The position numbers and the translations under genes are program-made. Of a stretch of 43,772 nt of DNA, positions 34,453-43,166 are shown one piece after another (position 1 is the first letter of the stretch; the number at the start of each line of letters is the position of its first letter). The stretch lies in contig JAMWBU010000014.1 of NCBI GenBank assembly GCA_023819255.1, positions 1-43,772 of the forward strand, written 5' to 3'. The notes beneath the pieces are model-generated. The model did not search any database and was not told the DNA's origin. It was given only the letters and a program-made list of their open reading frames with translations. This stretch comes from Candidatus Omnitrophota bacterium (GTDB lineage: Bacteria; Ratteibacteria; UBA8468; B48-G9; DTJG01).

Positions 34453-36528
34453 TCAGAAATTACAATAGCCTTTAGAACAACCCGCAAAATTTTCTCCAAA
34501 CTGGAGCCAATCAATCTCATCGCTGAAATCTTCGCCAAGATAAAGAACCTGCGCAGTTTTACTACCATAACGAAAAACCGTGATTCCTTTGCACTTCAAT
34601 CCATAGGCTGAAGTAAAAATTTTCTTTACATCATTGATGGTTGCCTGTTCAGGCAGGTTTATTGTTTTTGAGACCGCATTGTCTGTGTGTTTTTGAAACG
34701 ATGCTTGCATTAGAAGGTGAAACTCGGGTTTGATTTCAAAAGCAATTCTGAAGGCCTTTTTGATTTTTTCAGGCAACCCTTTGATATTTTGCACAGAACC
34801 GCTTTTGACAATTTCTGCAATGATTTCGCTATCTTTTAGCTTGAGTTCTGACAATTTCTTTTCCCATACGGGATTTATTTCAAAGATGGAACTTCCAGCC
34901 ATTTTTCTGCCATAAGCAATCGCAAAAAATGGTTCTATTCCACTTGAACAACCGGCGATAATGCTGATAGTACCTGTAGGAGCAATTGTTGTTCTTGTGC
35001 AGTTTCTCAAGGCCTTTACATTGTTTCTATAAATGCTTTTTTTGAAATTTGGAAAACTACCCTTTTTTTCTCCGAGTTGCGCAGAATATTCAAAAGCGGT
35101 CCTGTTGATAAATTCCATAATTGTTTCAGCAAGTTCCAAACTTTTTTTGCTTCCATAAGGAATCTCAAGCTCTGCAAGAAGGTCTGCCCATCCCATTATA
35201 CCAAGCCCGATCTTTCTGTTTCCCAGTGTCATTTTTTCAATCTCAGGTAGAAAATATCGATTAACATCAATAACATTATCAAGAAACCTGACCGAAAGCT
35301 TTACGATTTCTTCAAGTTTATTCCAGTTAATCCTTTTTCCATCCAGGACTTTTGTCAGGTTAATTGAACCTAAATTGCAGGATTCATAATTAAGAAGTGG
35401 CTGCTCGCCGCAGGGATTTGTAGCTTCAATGGAACCGAGCTCTGGGGTGGGATTTTTTCTATTTATTTCGTCAATAAAGACAAGCCCCGGGTCTCCTGTT
35501 TCCCATGCTGCCTGGCAGATGATGTCAAATAATTCTCTTGCCGGAATTATTCTGATGGCTTTCTTTGTTCGTGGATTTATCAGTTCAAAGTCCCTGTTTT
35601 TTTTAACGCTTTCCATAAACAGGTCAGTTACCGCGACAGAGATATTGAAATTTGAAAGCTTATTATTCCTTTTTGATGTTACGAAGTCAATGATGTCAGG
35701 GTGGTCCACCCTCATTATTCCCATATTGGCGCCCCTTCTTTTTCCACCCTGCTTCACAATATCTGTTGCCTTATCAAAAATTTCAATAAAGGATACAGGT
35801 CCAGACGCGACCCCCATTGTTGAACGAACAAGGTCTCCTTTAGGTCTGATATTTGAAAAAGAAAATCCTGTTCCTCCACCGCTTTGATGAATAATTGCCA
35901 TATTTTTCAGTGCCTCAAAAATTCCTTCTATTGAATCAACAACAGGAAGCACAAAGCACGCTGAAAGCTGTCCAAGGGCCGTTTTAGCATTCATAAGTGT
36001 GGGCGAATTCGGGAGAAATTCGAGATTAGAAAGCATTGCATAGAATTCTTCGTGGTATTTGTTCCTCTCAGATAAAGTTTTTTCCGCGTCGGCGATATGT
36101 TTTGCCACCCTTTCAAACATTTGCTGCGGAGCTTCAGTAATCTTTCCTGTTTCGTCCCTTAAAAGGTATCTCTTCTTTAGAATGCCGATGGCATTGAGTG
36201 AAAGTTTTAACCTGTCTTCAACGCCTATGATTTTTTTGCTTTCTCTCAATTGTTTTCTCTTTTCTCTATAAAGGATGTATGACCTGGCGACATCTGGAAG
36301 GTTGTTCTTCATCAATATTTCTTCAACGACATCCTGAATATGCTCCACAGATGGACAGGTGTTTTTTTCTTTTTCAAGAAATTTAACCACCTGGTTGCAA
36401 AGTTTCTTCGCAAGGACAGGGGTATCTTTTTTATTTGCTTTGAGACATTTCTGGATAGCGTCAGATATCTTCTGCTTCGAGAATTCTTGAATCTTTCCGT
36501 CTCTTTTTTTTACATACAGGACTTTCAT
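34453..36528 (-). CDS. nrdJ: Class II (adenosylcobalamin-dependent) ribonucleoside-diphosphate reductase
   Basis: The 691-residue protein starts with an ATP-cone (about 1-95: VLYVKKRDGKIQEFSKQKI), the allosteric activity site. The barrel has SACFVLPVVDSIEGIF with the thiyl pair Cys, HQSGGGTGFSFSNIRP, TNPCGEQPLLNYESCNLGSINL with the catalytic Cys/Glu, and APTGTISIIAGCSSGIEP. It is smaller than many NrdJ proteins. It ends in a redox pair, GCSKGYC, instead of a longer zinc-ribbon tail. It makes deoxyribonucleotides with B12 and works with or without oxygen. It lies 46 nt after glmS in the same direction, so the two may share a transcript. Confidence 0.93.
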   Translation of the reverse strand: MKVLYVKKRDGKIQEFSKQKISDAIQKCLKANKKDTPVLAKKLCNQVVKFLEKEKNTCPSVEHIQDVVEEILMKNNLPDVARSYILYREKRKQLRESKKIIGVEDRLKLSLNAIGILKKRYLLRDETGKITEAPQQMFERVAKHIADAEKTLSERNKYHEEFYAMLSNLEFLPNSPTLMNAKTALGQLSACFVLPVVDSIEGIFEALKNMAIIHQSGGGTGFSFSNIRPKGDLVRSTMGVASGPVSFIEIFDKATDIVKQGGKRRGANMGIMRVDHPDIIDFVTSKRNNKLSNFNISVAVTDLFMESVKKNRDFELINPRTKKAIRIIPARELFDIICQAAWETGDPGLVFIDEINRKNPTPELGSIEATNPCGEQPLLNYESCNLGSINLTKVLDGKRINWNKLEEIVKLSVRFLDNVIDVNRYFLPEIEKMTLGNRKIGLGIMGWADLLAELEIPYGSKKSLELAETIMEFINRTAFEYSAQLGEKKGSFPNFKKSIYRNNVKALRNCTRTTIAPTGTISIIAGCSSGIEPFFAIAYGRKMAGSSIFEINPVWEKKLSELKLKDSEIIAEIVKSGSVQNIKGLPEKIKKAFRIAFEIKPEFHLLMQASFQKHTDNAVSKTINLPEQATINDVKKIFTSAYGLKCKGITVFRYGSKTAQVLYLGEDFSDEIDWLQFGENFAGCSKGYCNF

Positions 36529-36574
36529 AGGATTCTGATTTCATTTTACTACAGATGGGGAAAAAATAAAATCT

Positions 36575-38350
36575 TTATTCAACGGTGACTGTTTTTGCAA
36601 GATTTCTTGGTCTATCAACAGGGAGGCCCTTTTTTAATGCGAGAAAATAGGATAAAAGCTGAAAAGGGATAATTGAAGAAACCGGAGATAGGCTTGAAAG
36701 AAAAGGAACATAAATAACATTTTCTGCGATCCTTGTTATTTTCTCACAACTTTTATTAGTAATCACGATCGTTCTTCCGCCCCTGCTTCTTGTTTCTTCT
36801 ATGTTATTCAATATCTTTTCAAATGTCTTATCTTCAGGCGCAATAAAAAATACAGGAGTATTTTCAGAAATAAGCGCTAAGGGACCATGCTTCATTTCAG
36901 AAGCGCAAAGGCCCTCAGCGTGGACATACGCAACTTCTTTGAGTTTTAAAGCCGCTTCCAACGCCACGGGATAACTGATTCCCCTTCCGAGGATAAAAAA
37001 ATCATTCGAATCAACTAAGGTTTTTGCGAGATTTTCTATCGATAAATTTTGCTGAAGAAACTTTTCAACAAAGCAAGAATAGCGGATAATATCTACAAAG
37101 ATTTTATTCATTTCAGAAAAAGAAATCAGGTTTTTATCTACAGCAATTTTCAAACTTAAAATGTAGAGACATAAGATTTGCGCAATAAATGTTTTTGTGG
37201 CGGCGACACTTAATTCAGGACCCGCTCCCATAAAAATATTGTAAGGAGTTAAACGAGTCAATAAGGATCCTTCAACATTTGTAATCACAAGGGTTTTTGT
37301 TCTAATTTTCTCCACCGCAGCAATTGTATCTCTGGTTTCTCCTGACTGTGATAGGGCAATAATTAACGTATTTTTTTTAATGATACCCGGATGATGAACC
37401 AGCTGGGAAGGATATTCCACCCTTGCGTCCATTTCTGAAATTGTTTCAAGATAATATTTCCCAATGAGTGCTGCATGACAAGAACTTCCACAGCCGGTCA
37501 GAACAATTTTCTCCACACCACTGAAAAATTTTTTTTCTGATTCAAAAAAAGAAAGAGTATTTCTGATGGTCGATAACATCGTGGAAGGCTGCTGCAGGAT
37601 TTCTTTCAGGTAGAAATGTTGTGCTGTGATCCTTACTCCCCTTCGAAGGTAGAATGCTTCTGGCGTTCTTTCTTTGCCATTCATATCGAAAAGACATAAT
37701 TCATTAGTAGAAACAATACCCCATTCTTCGTCATTTATCTGAATTGCTGTTGATGCATCCGGTGGAAGACCAATTGCGTCTGATGCAAGATATGCCTCGG
37801 TTTCAGATTTATAAATGACAAGGTTCATGTGCGTTCTCGCAAAATAGATTTTTTCTTCACCGGCGAAAACTGTAGCAATCGCAAAACTTCCTTTCAATTG
37901 CCTGATTGCTAAAAAAAACGCCTCTTTGTTATTTTTTCCCTGACGAAGATAAAATTCAATAAGATGAGGGATAACCTCTGTATCAGTTGAACTGAGAAAC
38001 TTATGAGATATCAGGTTTTTTTTAATTTCACGAAAATTTTCTATAATTCCATTGTGTACAACGGCAATGCGTTTATTGCAATCGAGATGAGGATGCGCGT
38101 TTTCAATGCAAACCTTTCCGTGTGTTGCCCATCTGGTGTGGCCTATTGCGGTTTTTGCATCAATATTTTGCTGATCTAACTTTTCTTCGAGTTTGGATAT
38201 CTTGCCTGTCGCTTTTACAACATTTAATCTTTTTGCGTTTACAAAGGCGACGCCGCAGGAATCATACCCGCGATGTTCAAGATTTCTCAGTATTTCAATG
38301 AGAATTGGACTTGCCTTTTTTCTTCCTGAATATCCAGCGATTCCGCACAT
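36575..38350 (-). CDS. glmS: Glutamine--fructose-6-phosphate aminotransferase (isomerizing)
   Basis: The 591-residue protein begins CGIAGYSG after Met, giving the N-terminal nucleophile Cys. It has the glutaminase motifs HTRWATHGK and STDTEVIPHL. Two SIS domains follow, with TGCGSSCHAALIG, SQSGETRDT and the C-terminal DRPRNLAKTVTVE, whose lysine binds fructose-6-phosphate. It makes glucosamine-6-phosphate, the entry to UDP-GlcNAc. The leader is only 27 nt from the upstream zinc-ribbon gene and has no strong Shine-Dalgarno sequence. No glmS ribozyme was seen, and the short spacing leaves no room for one. Confidence 0.96.
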   Translation of the reverse strand: MCGIAGYSGRKKASPILIEILRNLEHRGYDSCGVAFVNAKRLNVVKATGKISKLEEKLDQQNIDAKTAIGHTRWATHGKVCIENAHPHLDCNKRIAVVHNGIIENFREIKKNLISHKFLSSTDTEVIPHLIEFYLRQGKNNKEAFFLAIRQLKGSFAIATVFAGEEKIYFARTHMNLVIYKSETEAYLASDAIGLPPDASTAIQINDEEWGIVSTNELCLFDMNGKERTPEAFYLRRGVRITAQHFYLKEILQQPSTMLSTIRNTLSFFESEKKFFSGVEKIVLTGCGSSCHAALIGKYYLETISEMDARVEYPSQLVHHPGIIKKNTLIIALSQSGETRDTIAAVEKIRTKTLVITNVEGSLLTRLTPYNIFMGAGPELSVAATKTFIAQILCLYILSLKIAVDKNLISFSEMNKIFVDIIRYSCFVEKFLQQNLSIENLAKTLVDSNDFFILGRGISYPVALEAALKLKEVAYVHAEGLCASEMKHGPLALISENTPVFFIAPEDKTFEKILNNIEETRSRGGRTIVITNKSCEKITRIAENVIYVPFLSSLSPVSSIIPFQLLSYFLALKKGLPVDRPRNLAKTVTVE

Positions 38351-38377
38351 TTTGCAGGTGAAAAAAATTATGGTGTC

Positions 38378-38536
38378 TTATGTTTTGCGTTTTTTCTTTT
38401 TTTCTCGAGGATTGTTTTTATTGAAAGCAGCAGCGCCACACTTTCTGCAAAGAAAAGAGTCATCTTCAGGGAAAAATCCGTAGATTTCGTTTATTGCAAA
38501 ATCTTTCCCACAAAAACAACATTTGATTTTTTGCAT
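38378..38536 (-). CDS. Small zinc-ribbon protein (52 aa)
   Basis: A 52-codon gene encodes two metal-binding knuckles, CCFCG near the start (C6, C7, C9) and CRKCG (C30, C33). Between them lies an acidic patch (FFPEDDSF), and the protein ends in a very basic tail (REKKKKRK). GGGGG/AAAGG lies just before the ATG. It fits in the gap between the DeoR-like gene (10 nt) and glmS (27 nt), which supports a real gene. The basic tail suggests nucleic-acid or ribosome binding; the function is not known. Confidence 0.7.
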   Translation of the reverse strand: MQKIKCCFCGKDFAINEIYGFFPEDDSFLCRKCGAAAFNKNNPREKKKKRKT

Positions 38537-38546
38537 ATTTCCCCCT

Positions 38547-39188
38547 TTACAGAATTTTTGTTTCTATGCCCATTTGTTGTAGTTTCAAAATGTTTTGTTC
38601 AAACGCCTGCTGGTCTTCTTGAACCCTTGTCGTGAGCAAAAGATACTTTTTTCTTTTTTTTATATCAATTCGAACCATTCTTGCTGATCTTGTGATATAG
38701 GTGTCGGTTTTACCGATCTTGGAGCCATCAGCGACAATAATTATTTCCTTTGTTCTTTTTATTAAACTGTCCACCTGGTGCTGTGTTGAGATATTGTCTG
38801 CACTCAGCCCTTTGCTGCTGATTGCGGGCGAGCTGATAATAACCCTTTCTATCTCCGGCATCGGAAGGGTGAGGTTTATGATGGACATATTCTTACTGGA
38901 AAATTCGCCCGCCACAATTCCAACAAAATTGAAAGTAAAAAATTTCTCGTGCTTTGCAAGCCATGTGTTGATAAGTCCAATATTATTTGTCCATATCTTC
39001 AGCGAATAGTTCAGACAATGTCGTGCGATTTCCTCGCCAATATACGAAACTGTTGTGCCTGCTCCAAGAAAAATTGTTTCCCCCGGTGTGATAAGATGTT
39101 TTGCCGCATAGGCCGCGAGCTTCAATTTTTCTTCTTTATTCAAGGTCTTTCTGTATTCAAAGGAAGAGAGAATAATTTTTTCTTTCAT
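38547..39188 (-). CDS. DeoR-type sugar-phosphate sensor domain protein without HTH
   Basis: From the ATG at 39188 (AGGAG box, good spacing) the protein has 213 residues. It aligns with the C-terminal DeoRC sensor domain: NKEEKLKLAAYAAKHLI, then IFLGAGTTVSYIGEEIA, NNIGL, SSKGLSADNIS and IIVADGSKIGK. These are the phosphosugar-binding and oligomerisation signatures. The 50- to 60-residue N-terminal winged helix found in DeoR regulators is missing; the 17 extra codons upstream are not an HTH and lie in the promoter. It may work as a sensor with a separate DNA-binding partner or be an enzyme of the same fold. It heads the glmS-nrdJ unit. Confidence 0.8.
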   Translation of the reverse strand: MKEKIILSSFEYRKTLNKEEKLKLAAYAAKHLITPGETIFLGAGTTVSYIGEEIARHCLNYSLKIWTNNIGLINTWLAKHEKFFTFNFVGIVAGEFSSKNMSIINLTLPMPEIERVIISSPAISSKGLSADNISTQHQVDSLIKRTKEIIIVADGSKIGKTDTYITRSARMVRIDIKKRKKYLLLTTRVQEDQQAFEQNILKLQQMGIETKIL

Positions 39189-39207
39189 AAGCGCTCCTGA
39201 CATTTTA

Positions 39208-39236
39208 TTAAACATTTTGACGGTAAAAATGTTTAA
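39208..39236. promoter_or_regulatory. 29-bp palindromic operator over the DeoR-like/glmS promoter
   Basis: Eleven-base arms TTAAACATTTT (39208-39218) and AAAATGTTTAA (39226-39236) are perfect inverted repeats around a 7-nt spacer, GACGGTA. The site covers the -10 element of the minus-strand promoter, as expected for a repressor. DeoR-family sites often contain TGTTTA-like half sites; the binding protein is not identified. Confidence 0.75.
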
Positions 39237-39258
39237 CATATTTCCAAAAATTTGTCAA
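39230..39258 (-). promoter_or_regulatory. Promoter of the DeoR-like/zinc-ribbon/glmS/nrdJ unit
   Basis: On the minus strand TTGACA (39258-39253) is followed after 17 bp by TAAACA (39235-39230). The -10 lies inside the palindrome. Confidence 0.6.
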
Positions 39259-39353
39259 GTTTGCCTGTCAATTTTTTCCCTGGGGGAGCCAAAAATCAAT
39301 TTGCCAATTTGATTGTCTCATGATAGATTAAATAAGAAAATAAAAGGAGATAT

Positions 39354-40655
39354 ATGGAAAATCTGGCTAAAAAGATTCAAAACAGGACGGCAATAGTGGG
39401 GGTTATCGGATTGGGTTATGTGGGCCTTCCTCTTGCTCTGCGATTCGCAAAGAAAAGGTTTAAGGTCATTGGCTTTGATGTGGATAAAGAAAAAGTTTCT
39501 CTTCTGAATAATGGGAAATCGTACATCTCTCATATAAAGGAAAATGAGATAAAAGAAGCGCTCAATTTTTTTCAAGCAACCTCAGAGATGAAACTTCTTT
39601 CACAACCTGATGCAATCGTTATCTGCGTTCCAACTCCACTTGATGCTCATAACCAGCCCGACCTGACATATATCAAGAATACTGCTTCAGAAATTTCACG
39701 CCGTCTCAGGAAAGGACAATTGATTTCGCTTGAATCAACAACATATCCTGGAACAACAAGGGAAATTCTCGTACCTGAACTTGGAAAATCAGGATTGATG
39801 TCCGGAAAGGATTTTTTTGTTGTTTTTTCGCCTGAAAGGGAAGACCCTGGAAATAAAAATTTTACGGCTGAAAGAGTTCCGAAAATTGTTGGAGGATTAA
39901 CAAACAACTGCCTTAATCTCGGCAGTTTGCTTTATGGCACCATTTTTGAAAAGGTTGTTCCTGTTTCAAGTGTTGAGATAGCAGAATCAGCAAAACTTCT
40001 TGAAAACATCTATCGCAGCGTCAACATTGCTCTTGTTAATGAGCTTAAGGTTCTTTTTGACAGGATGGGAATCAATATCTGGGAGGTTATTGAAGCGGCA
40101 AAAACCAAACCATTCGGATTTCAGGCGTTTTACCCGGGTCCTGGTCTTGGGGGTCATTGCATTCCAATTGATCCTTTTTATCTTACCTGGAAGGCGAGAG
40201 AATATGATTTTCATACAAGGTTTATTGAGCTTGCTGGAGAGATTAATAGTTCTATGCCCTATTATGTTGTAGAAAAACTTATTGATGCTCTTAATGCTCG
40301 TGGCAAGGCCCTTCAAAGAAGCAAAGTTCTTATTATAGGGGTCGCTTATAAAAAGGATATCGACGATGCAAGGGAATCTCCTGGAATAAGGATTATGAAA
40401 ATTCTTGAAGAAAAAAATGTCAGAAAGGTTGACTATTATGATCCTTATATTCCTGAACTTGTCAGATGCAGGCAGATATGTCATCCAATTTTTTCAATAA
40501 AATTCAGCAGATCTACAATTTCAAAGTACGATGCCGTAATCATAGTTACAGACCATTCCTGCATTGATTATAAACTTCTCCTTTCAACCAGCCATCTAAT
40601 CATTGACACAAGAAATGTATACAAAAGAAAGTATAAAAATGTTGTTAAAGCGTAA
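39354..40655 (+). CDS. UDP-sugar 6-dehydrogenase (WbpA/UDP-GlcNAc dehydrogenase-like)
   Basis: The 433-residue protein has the UDP-glucose/GDP-mannose dehydrogenase layout. The N-terminal Rossmann motif is GVIGLGYVGLPLALRF, followed by ESTTYPGTT and SPEREDPGN. GPGLGGHCIPIDPFYL contains the catalytic Cys, and the C-terminal UDP-binding domain has AYKKDIDDARESPG. The PGN and GGHCIPIDPFYL details favour the UDP-N-acetylglucosamine/UDP-N-acetylgalactosamine dehydrogenases (WbpA, WbpO) over Ugd. The product, a uronic acid, would feed envelope polysaccharide. AAGGAG precedes the ATG. It diverges from the operator region that controls glmS, the source of its likely substrate. Confidence 0.9.
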   Translation: MENLAKKIQNRTAIVGVIGLGYVGLPLALRFAKKRFKVIGFDVDKEKVSLLNNGKSYISHIKENEIKEALNFFQATSEMKLLSQPDAIVICVPTPLDAHNQPDLTYIKNTASEISRRLRKGQLISLESTTYPGTTREILVPELGKSGLMSGKDFFVVFSPEREDPGNKNFTAERVPKIVGGLTNNCLNLGSLLYGTIFEKVVPVSSVEIAESAKLLENIYRSVNIALVNELKVLFDRMGINIWEVIEAAKTKPFGFQAFYPGPGLGGHCIPIDPFYLTWKAREYDFHTRFIELAGEINSSMPYYVVEKLIDALNARGKALQRSKVLIIGVAYKKDIDDARESPGIRIMKILEEKNVRKVDYYDPYIPELVRCRQICHPIFSIKFSRSTISKYDAVIIVTDHSCIDYKLLLSTSHLIIDTRNVYKRKYKNVVKA

Positions 40656-40667
40656 AAAGGGGTAAAA

Positions 40668-43157
40668 ATGAAAAAGCTTGTGTGCCTGGTTATGGTGGTT
40701 GCAGTTTTTCTCACAAGTTCTATTCGTGCAGCCGAAAGGTTTCAGATTGCAAAGGCAGGACAGTCTCTTACAGACATTGTGATATCAGAAAGTGCCACAG
40801 AAAGGACAAAGCAGGCTGCCCAGGACCTTGCTGATTATCTTGGAAAAATCGCAAACTGCAAGTTTAAAGTTATCACAGGCGATGGCAAAAAGGGAATAGC
40901 AGTAGGAAGATTTGAAGATTTTCCGCTTCTCGGAATGAAAGAAAAGCCGGATCCAAAGGATATGAAAAAGCGAGAGCTATATGTATTAAGGTCTCATAAG
41001 AATGGAATTTATGTAATTGGTGCGACAGATACAGCGGTTGAGGATGGAGTGTGGGATTTTCTTTATTTACTTGGGTACAGGCAATTTTTTCCACCAGAAA
41101 AATGGGAATATGTACCAAAACAGCAAGACCTTTCTATTACCATAGATAAAGTCGAACTTCCTGATTATTACGCGAGAAGAATATGGTATGGTTATGGTTC
41201 CTGGCCTGAGAACAACAAACTTTACAATCTGTGGTGCAAGAAGAATCGAGCAGTCGTAAGCATAGCTTTAAACACAGGTCATGCCTATGATCACATCATT
41301 TCAAGAAACAAGGCGGAATTTGATAAACATCCTGAATATCTTGGCCTTGTCGGCGGTGAAAGAAAATCATCGAAGTTTTGCATATCAAATCCAGGACTTA
41401 GAAAGCTTGTTGTTGATTACGCAATAAGAACATTTGAGCAGAATCCTGAACTTGACTCAATCTCGATGGATCCAAGTGATGGCGGTGGCTGGTGTGAGTG
41501 TGAAGAGTGCGCAAAAATGGGCAGTATTTCAGACAGGGCATTAACGCTGGCAAATGAAGTTGCAGAAGCGATATCAAAGAAGTTTGGAGATAAATATGTA
41601 GGAATGTATGCATATAATTTCCATTCACCGCCACCAAACATCAGAGTTCATCCAAATGTCATTATCAGTGTCGCAACAGCTTTTATCAAAGGAGGTTATA
41701 CTGTTGAACAGTTAATGGATGGCTGGGCAAAAAAAGGTGCGAAAATAGGAATTCGTGAATATTATGGCGTAAATGTGTGGGATAGAGATCTACCTGGTTC
41801 ACCAAAGGCGTCTGGCGCCAAATCGCTTGCAAAGAGTATTGCGGATTTTCATTCAAAAGGAGCCAGGTTCCTTTCTGCAGAATCAAGTGACAACTGGGGA
41901 CCTAATGGACTTGGTTATTATGTTGCGGCAAGAGTTTTATGGGATGTGGATGAAGCAAAAAAGGTTGATGAGTTAAAAAAGGACTTTTTTGAAAAGATGT
42001 TCGGTCCGGCAAAGGATAAGATGGAAGAATTTTACAACCTTATTGACAGGGATAATAAACCCCTGCTTACAGAGGATCTTATAGGAAGAATGTACAGAAC
42101 ACTTGCTGAGGCAAAGAAAAAGGCGCAGGATCCTTTGATTCAGTCAAGAATCAATGACCTTGTTCTATACACAAGATATGTTGAATTATTCAAAAGATAC
42201 TCAGCGCAATCAGGAGAAGCAAGACAGAAGGCTTTTGAAGATGTGATTAAATTTGCCTATCGTATCAAAGACACCTGTATGGTTCATTCGCTGGCGCTTT
42301 ACAGGGACCTGCCGGGTAGGGACAAAAGCGTAAATGTTCCTGATGATGCAAAATGGAATGTGCCGGAAGGAAAAAATCCCTGGAAGAGTAAAGAGCCATT
42401 TTCAGAAGAAGAAATCAAAAAAATCATTGAAGACGGAATTGCGGGAAACAAACTTGTTGACTTCAAGCCGCTTTCTTTCAGTATGAAACTTGTTCCTTCA
42501 TCAAGGCTTACTAATGCTGTGGATAAACCACAGGACAATCCAATTTTCAGCACGAGAGGGAAAAACCTTTATTACATCTGGATAGAGAAAGAACCAGCAG
42601 AAATAAAACTTAAGGTGACAGGAGGACTGATTTACAACGACAGGGGAGATGTTAGTATACTTCTTTATCCGGCTGAACAGGAGTTTTCAACCTTTATTGA
42701 TAGTGCCAGTGTTAAACCTGACAAACAGGAATATCTTATAACGCTGAAAACAAAATACCAGGGTTTGCACTGGATTGAAGTATCTGATAGAATGGCAGGA
42801 ACAAAGGTTGAATTTTTAGATAAAACACCGTTGACAATTTTTACTTCTCTTGATCAGCAGCCACATTTTACGGGTCGATGGAATTTTGTTTTCTATGTGC
42901 CAAAAGGGACAAAGCTTATTGGCGGGTATGCAACAGGACTGGGCGCGGTTTTGAATTCATCCGGGAAAAAGGTATATTCCTTTCCTGGAACTCAAACATA
43001 TTTCAGCATCCCTGTTGAGCAAGGAGAAGATGGTAAGATATGGAAGATTGAGCAGGCTACTGGAGCCTGTGTTCTTATGACAGTTCCATCCTGTTTTGCA
43101 AGAAACCCGTGGGAACTGATGCTACCAGAAGAAATTGTTGTAAAAGATTCAAAATAA
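40668..43157 (+). CDS. Secreted DUF4838-domain protein (intact)
   Basis: The 829-residue protein has a signal peptide (about 1-22, ending IRAAE). An N-terminal alpha-glucuronidase-like/GH20-like domain (about 25-140) contains ATERTKQAAQDLADYLGKI. The DUF4838 core (about 150-460) has SMDPSDGGGWCECEECAKMG, with a metal- or disulfide-like Cys cluster, and conserved His in ALNTGHAYDH. A helical region to about 600 is followed by a C-terminal beta-sandwich. It is a likely glycosidase or polysaccharide-binding protein of the cell surface. It starts 12 nt after the UDP-sugar dehydrogenase with GGGG in the spacer. Its paralogue at 86-1911 is more GC-rich and truncated. Confidence 0.85.
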   Translation: MKKLVCLVMVVAVFLTSSIRAAERFQIAKAGQSLTDIVISESATERTKQAAQDLADYLGKIANCKFKVITGDGKKGIAVGRFEDFPLLGMKEKPDPKDMKKRELYVLRSHKNGIYVIGATDTAVEDGVWDFLYLLGYRQFFPPEKWEYVPKQQDLSITIDKVELPDYYARRIWYGYGSWPENNKLYNLWCKKNRAVVSIALNTGHAYDHIISRNKAEFDKHPEYLGLVGGERKSSKFCISNPGLRKLVVDYAIRTFEQNPELDSISMDPSDGGGWCECEECAKMGSISDRALTLANEVAEAISKKFGDKYVGMYAYNFHSPPPNIRVHPNVIISVATAFIKGGYTVEQLMDGWAKKGAKIGIREYYGVNVWDRDLPGSPKASGAKSLAKSIADFHSKGARFLSAESSDNWGPNGLGYYVAARVLWDVDEAKKVDELKKDFFEKMFGPAKDKMEEFYNLIDRDNKPLLTEDLIGRMYRTLAEAKKKAQDPLIQSRINDLVLYTRYVELFKRYSAQSGEARQKAFEDVIKFAYRIKDTCMVHSLALYRDLPGRDKSVNVPDDAKWNVPEGKNPWKSKEPFSEEEIKKIIEDGIAGNKLVDFKPLSFSMKLVPSSRLTNAVDKPQDNPIFSTRGKNLYYIWIEKEPAEIKLKVTGGLIYNDRGDVSILLYPAEQEFSTFIDSASVKPDKQEYLITLKTKYQGLHWIEVSDRMAGTKVEFLDKTPLTIFTSLDQQPHFTGRWNFVFYVPKGTKLIGGYATGLGAVLNSSGKKVYSFPGTQTYFSIPVEQGEDGKIWKIEQATGACVLMTVPSCFARNPWELMLPEEIVVKDSK

Positions 43158-43166
43158 GGAGAGATA

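Noticed and set aside
35429-35887. Plus-strand 152-codon frame
   Set aside because: It is antisense to the catalytic centre of the ribonucleotide reductase.
38337-38377. glmS ribozyme before glmS
   Set aside because: The gap is 27 nt, far too short for the ribozyme.
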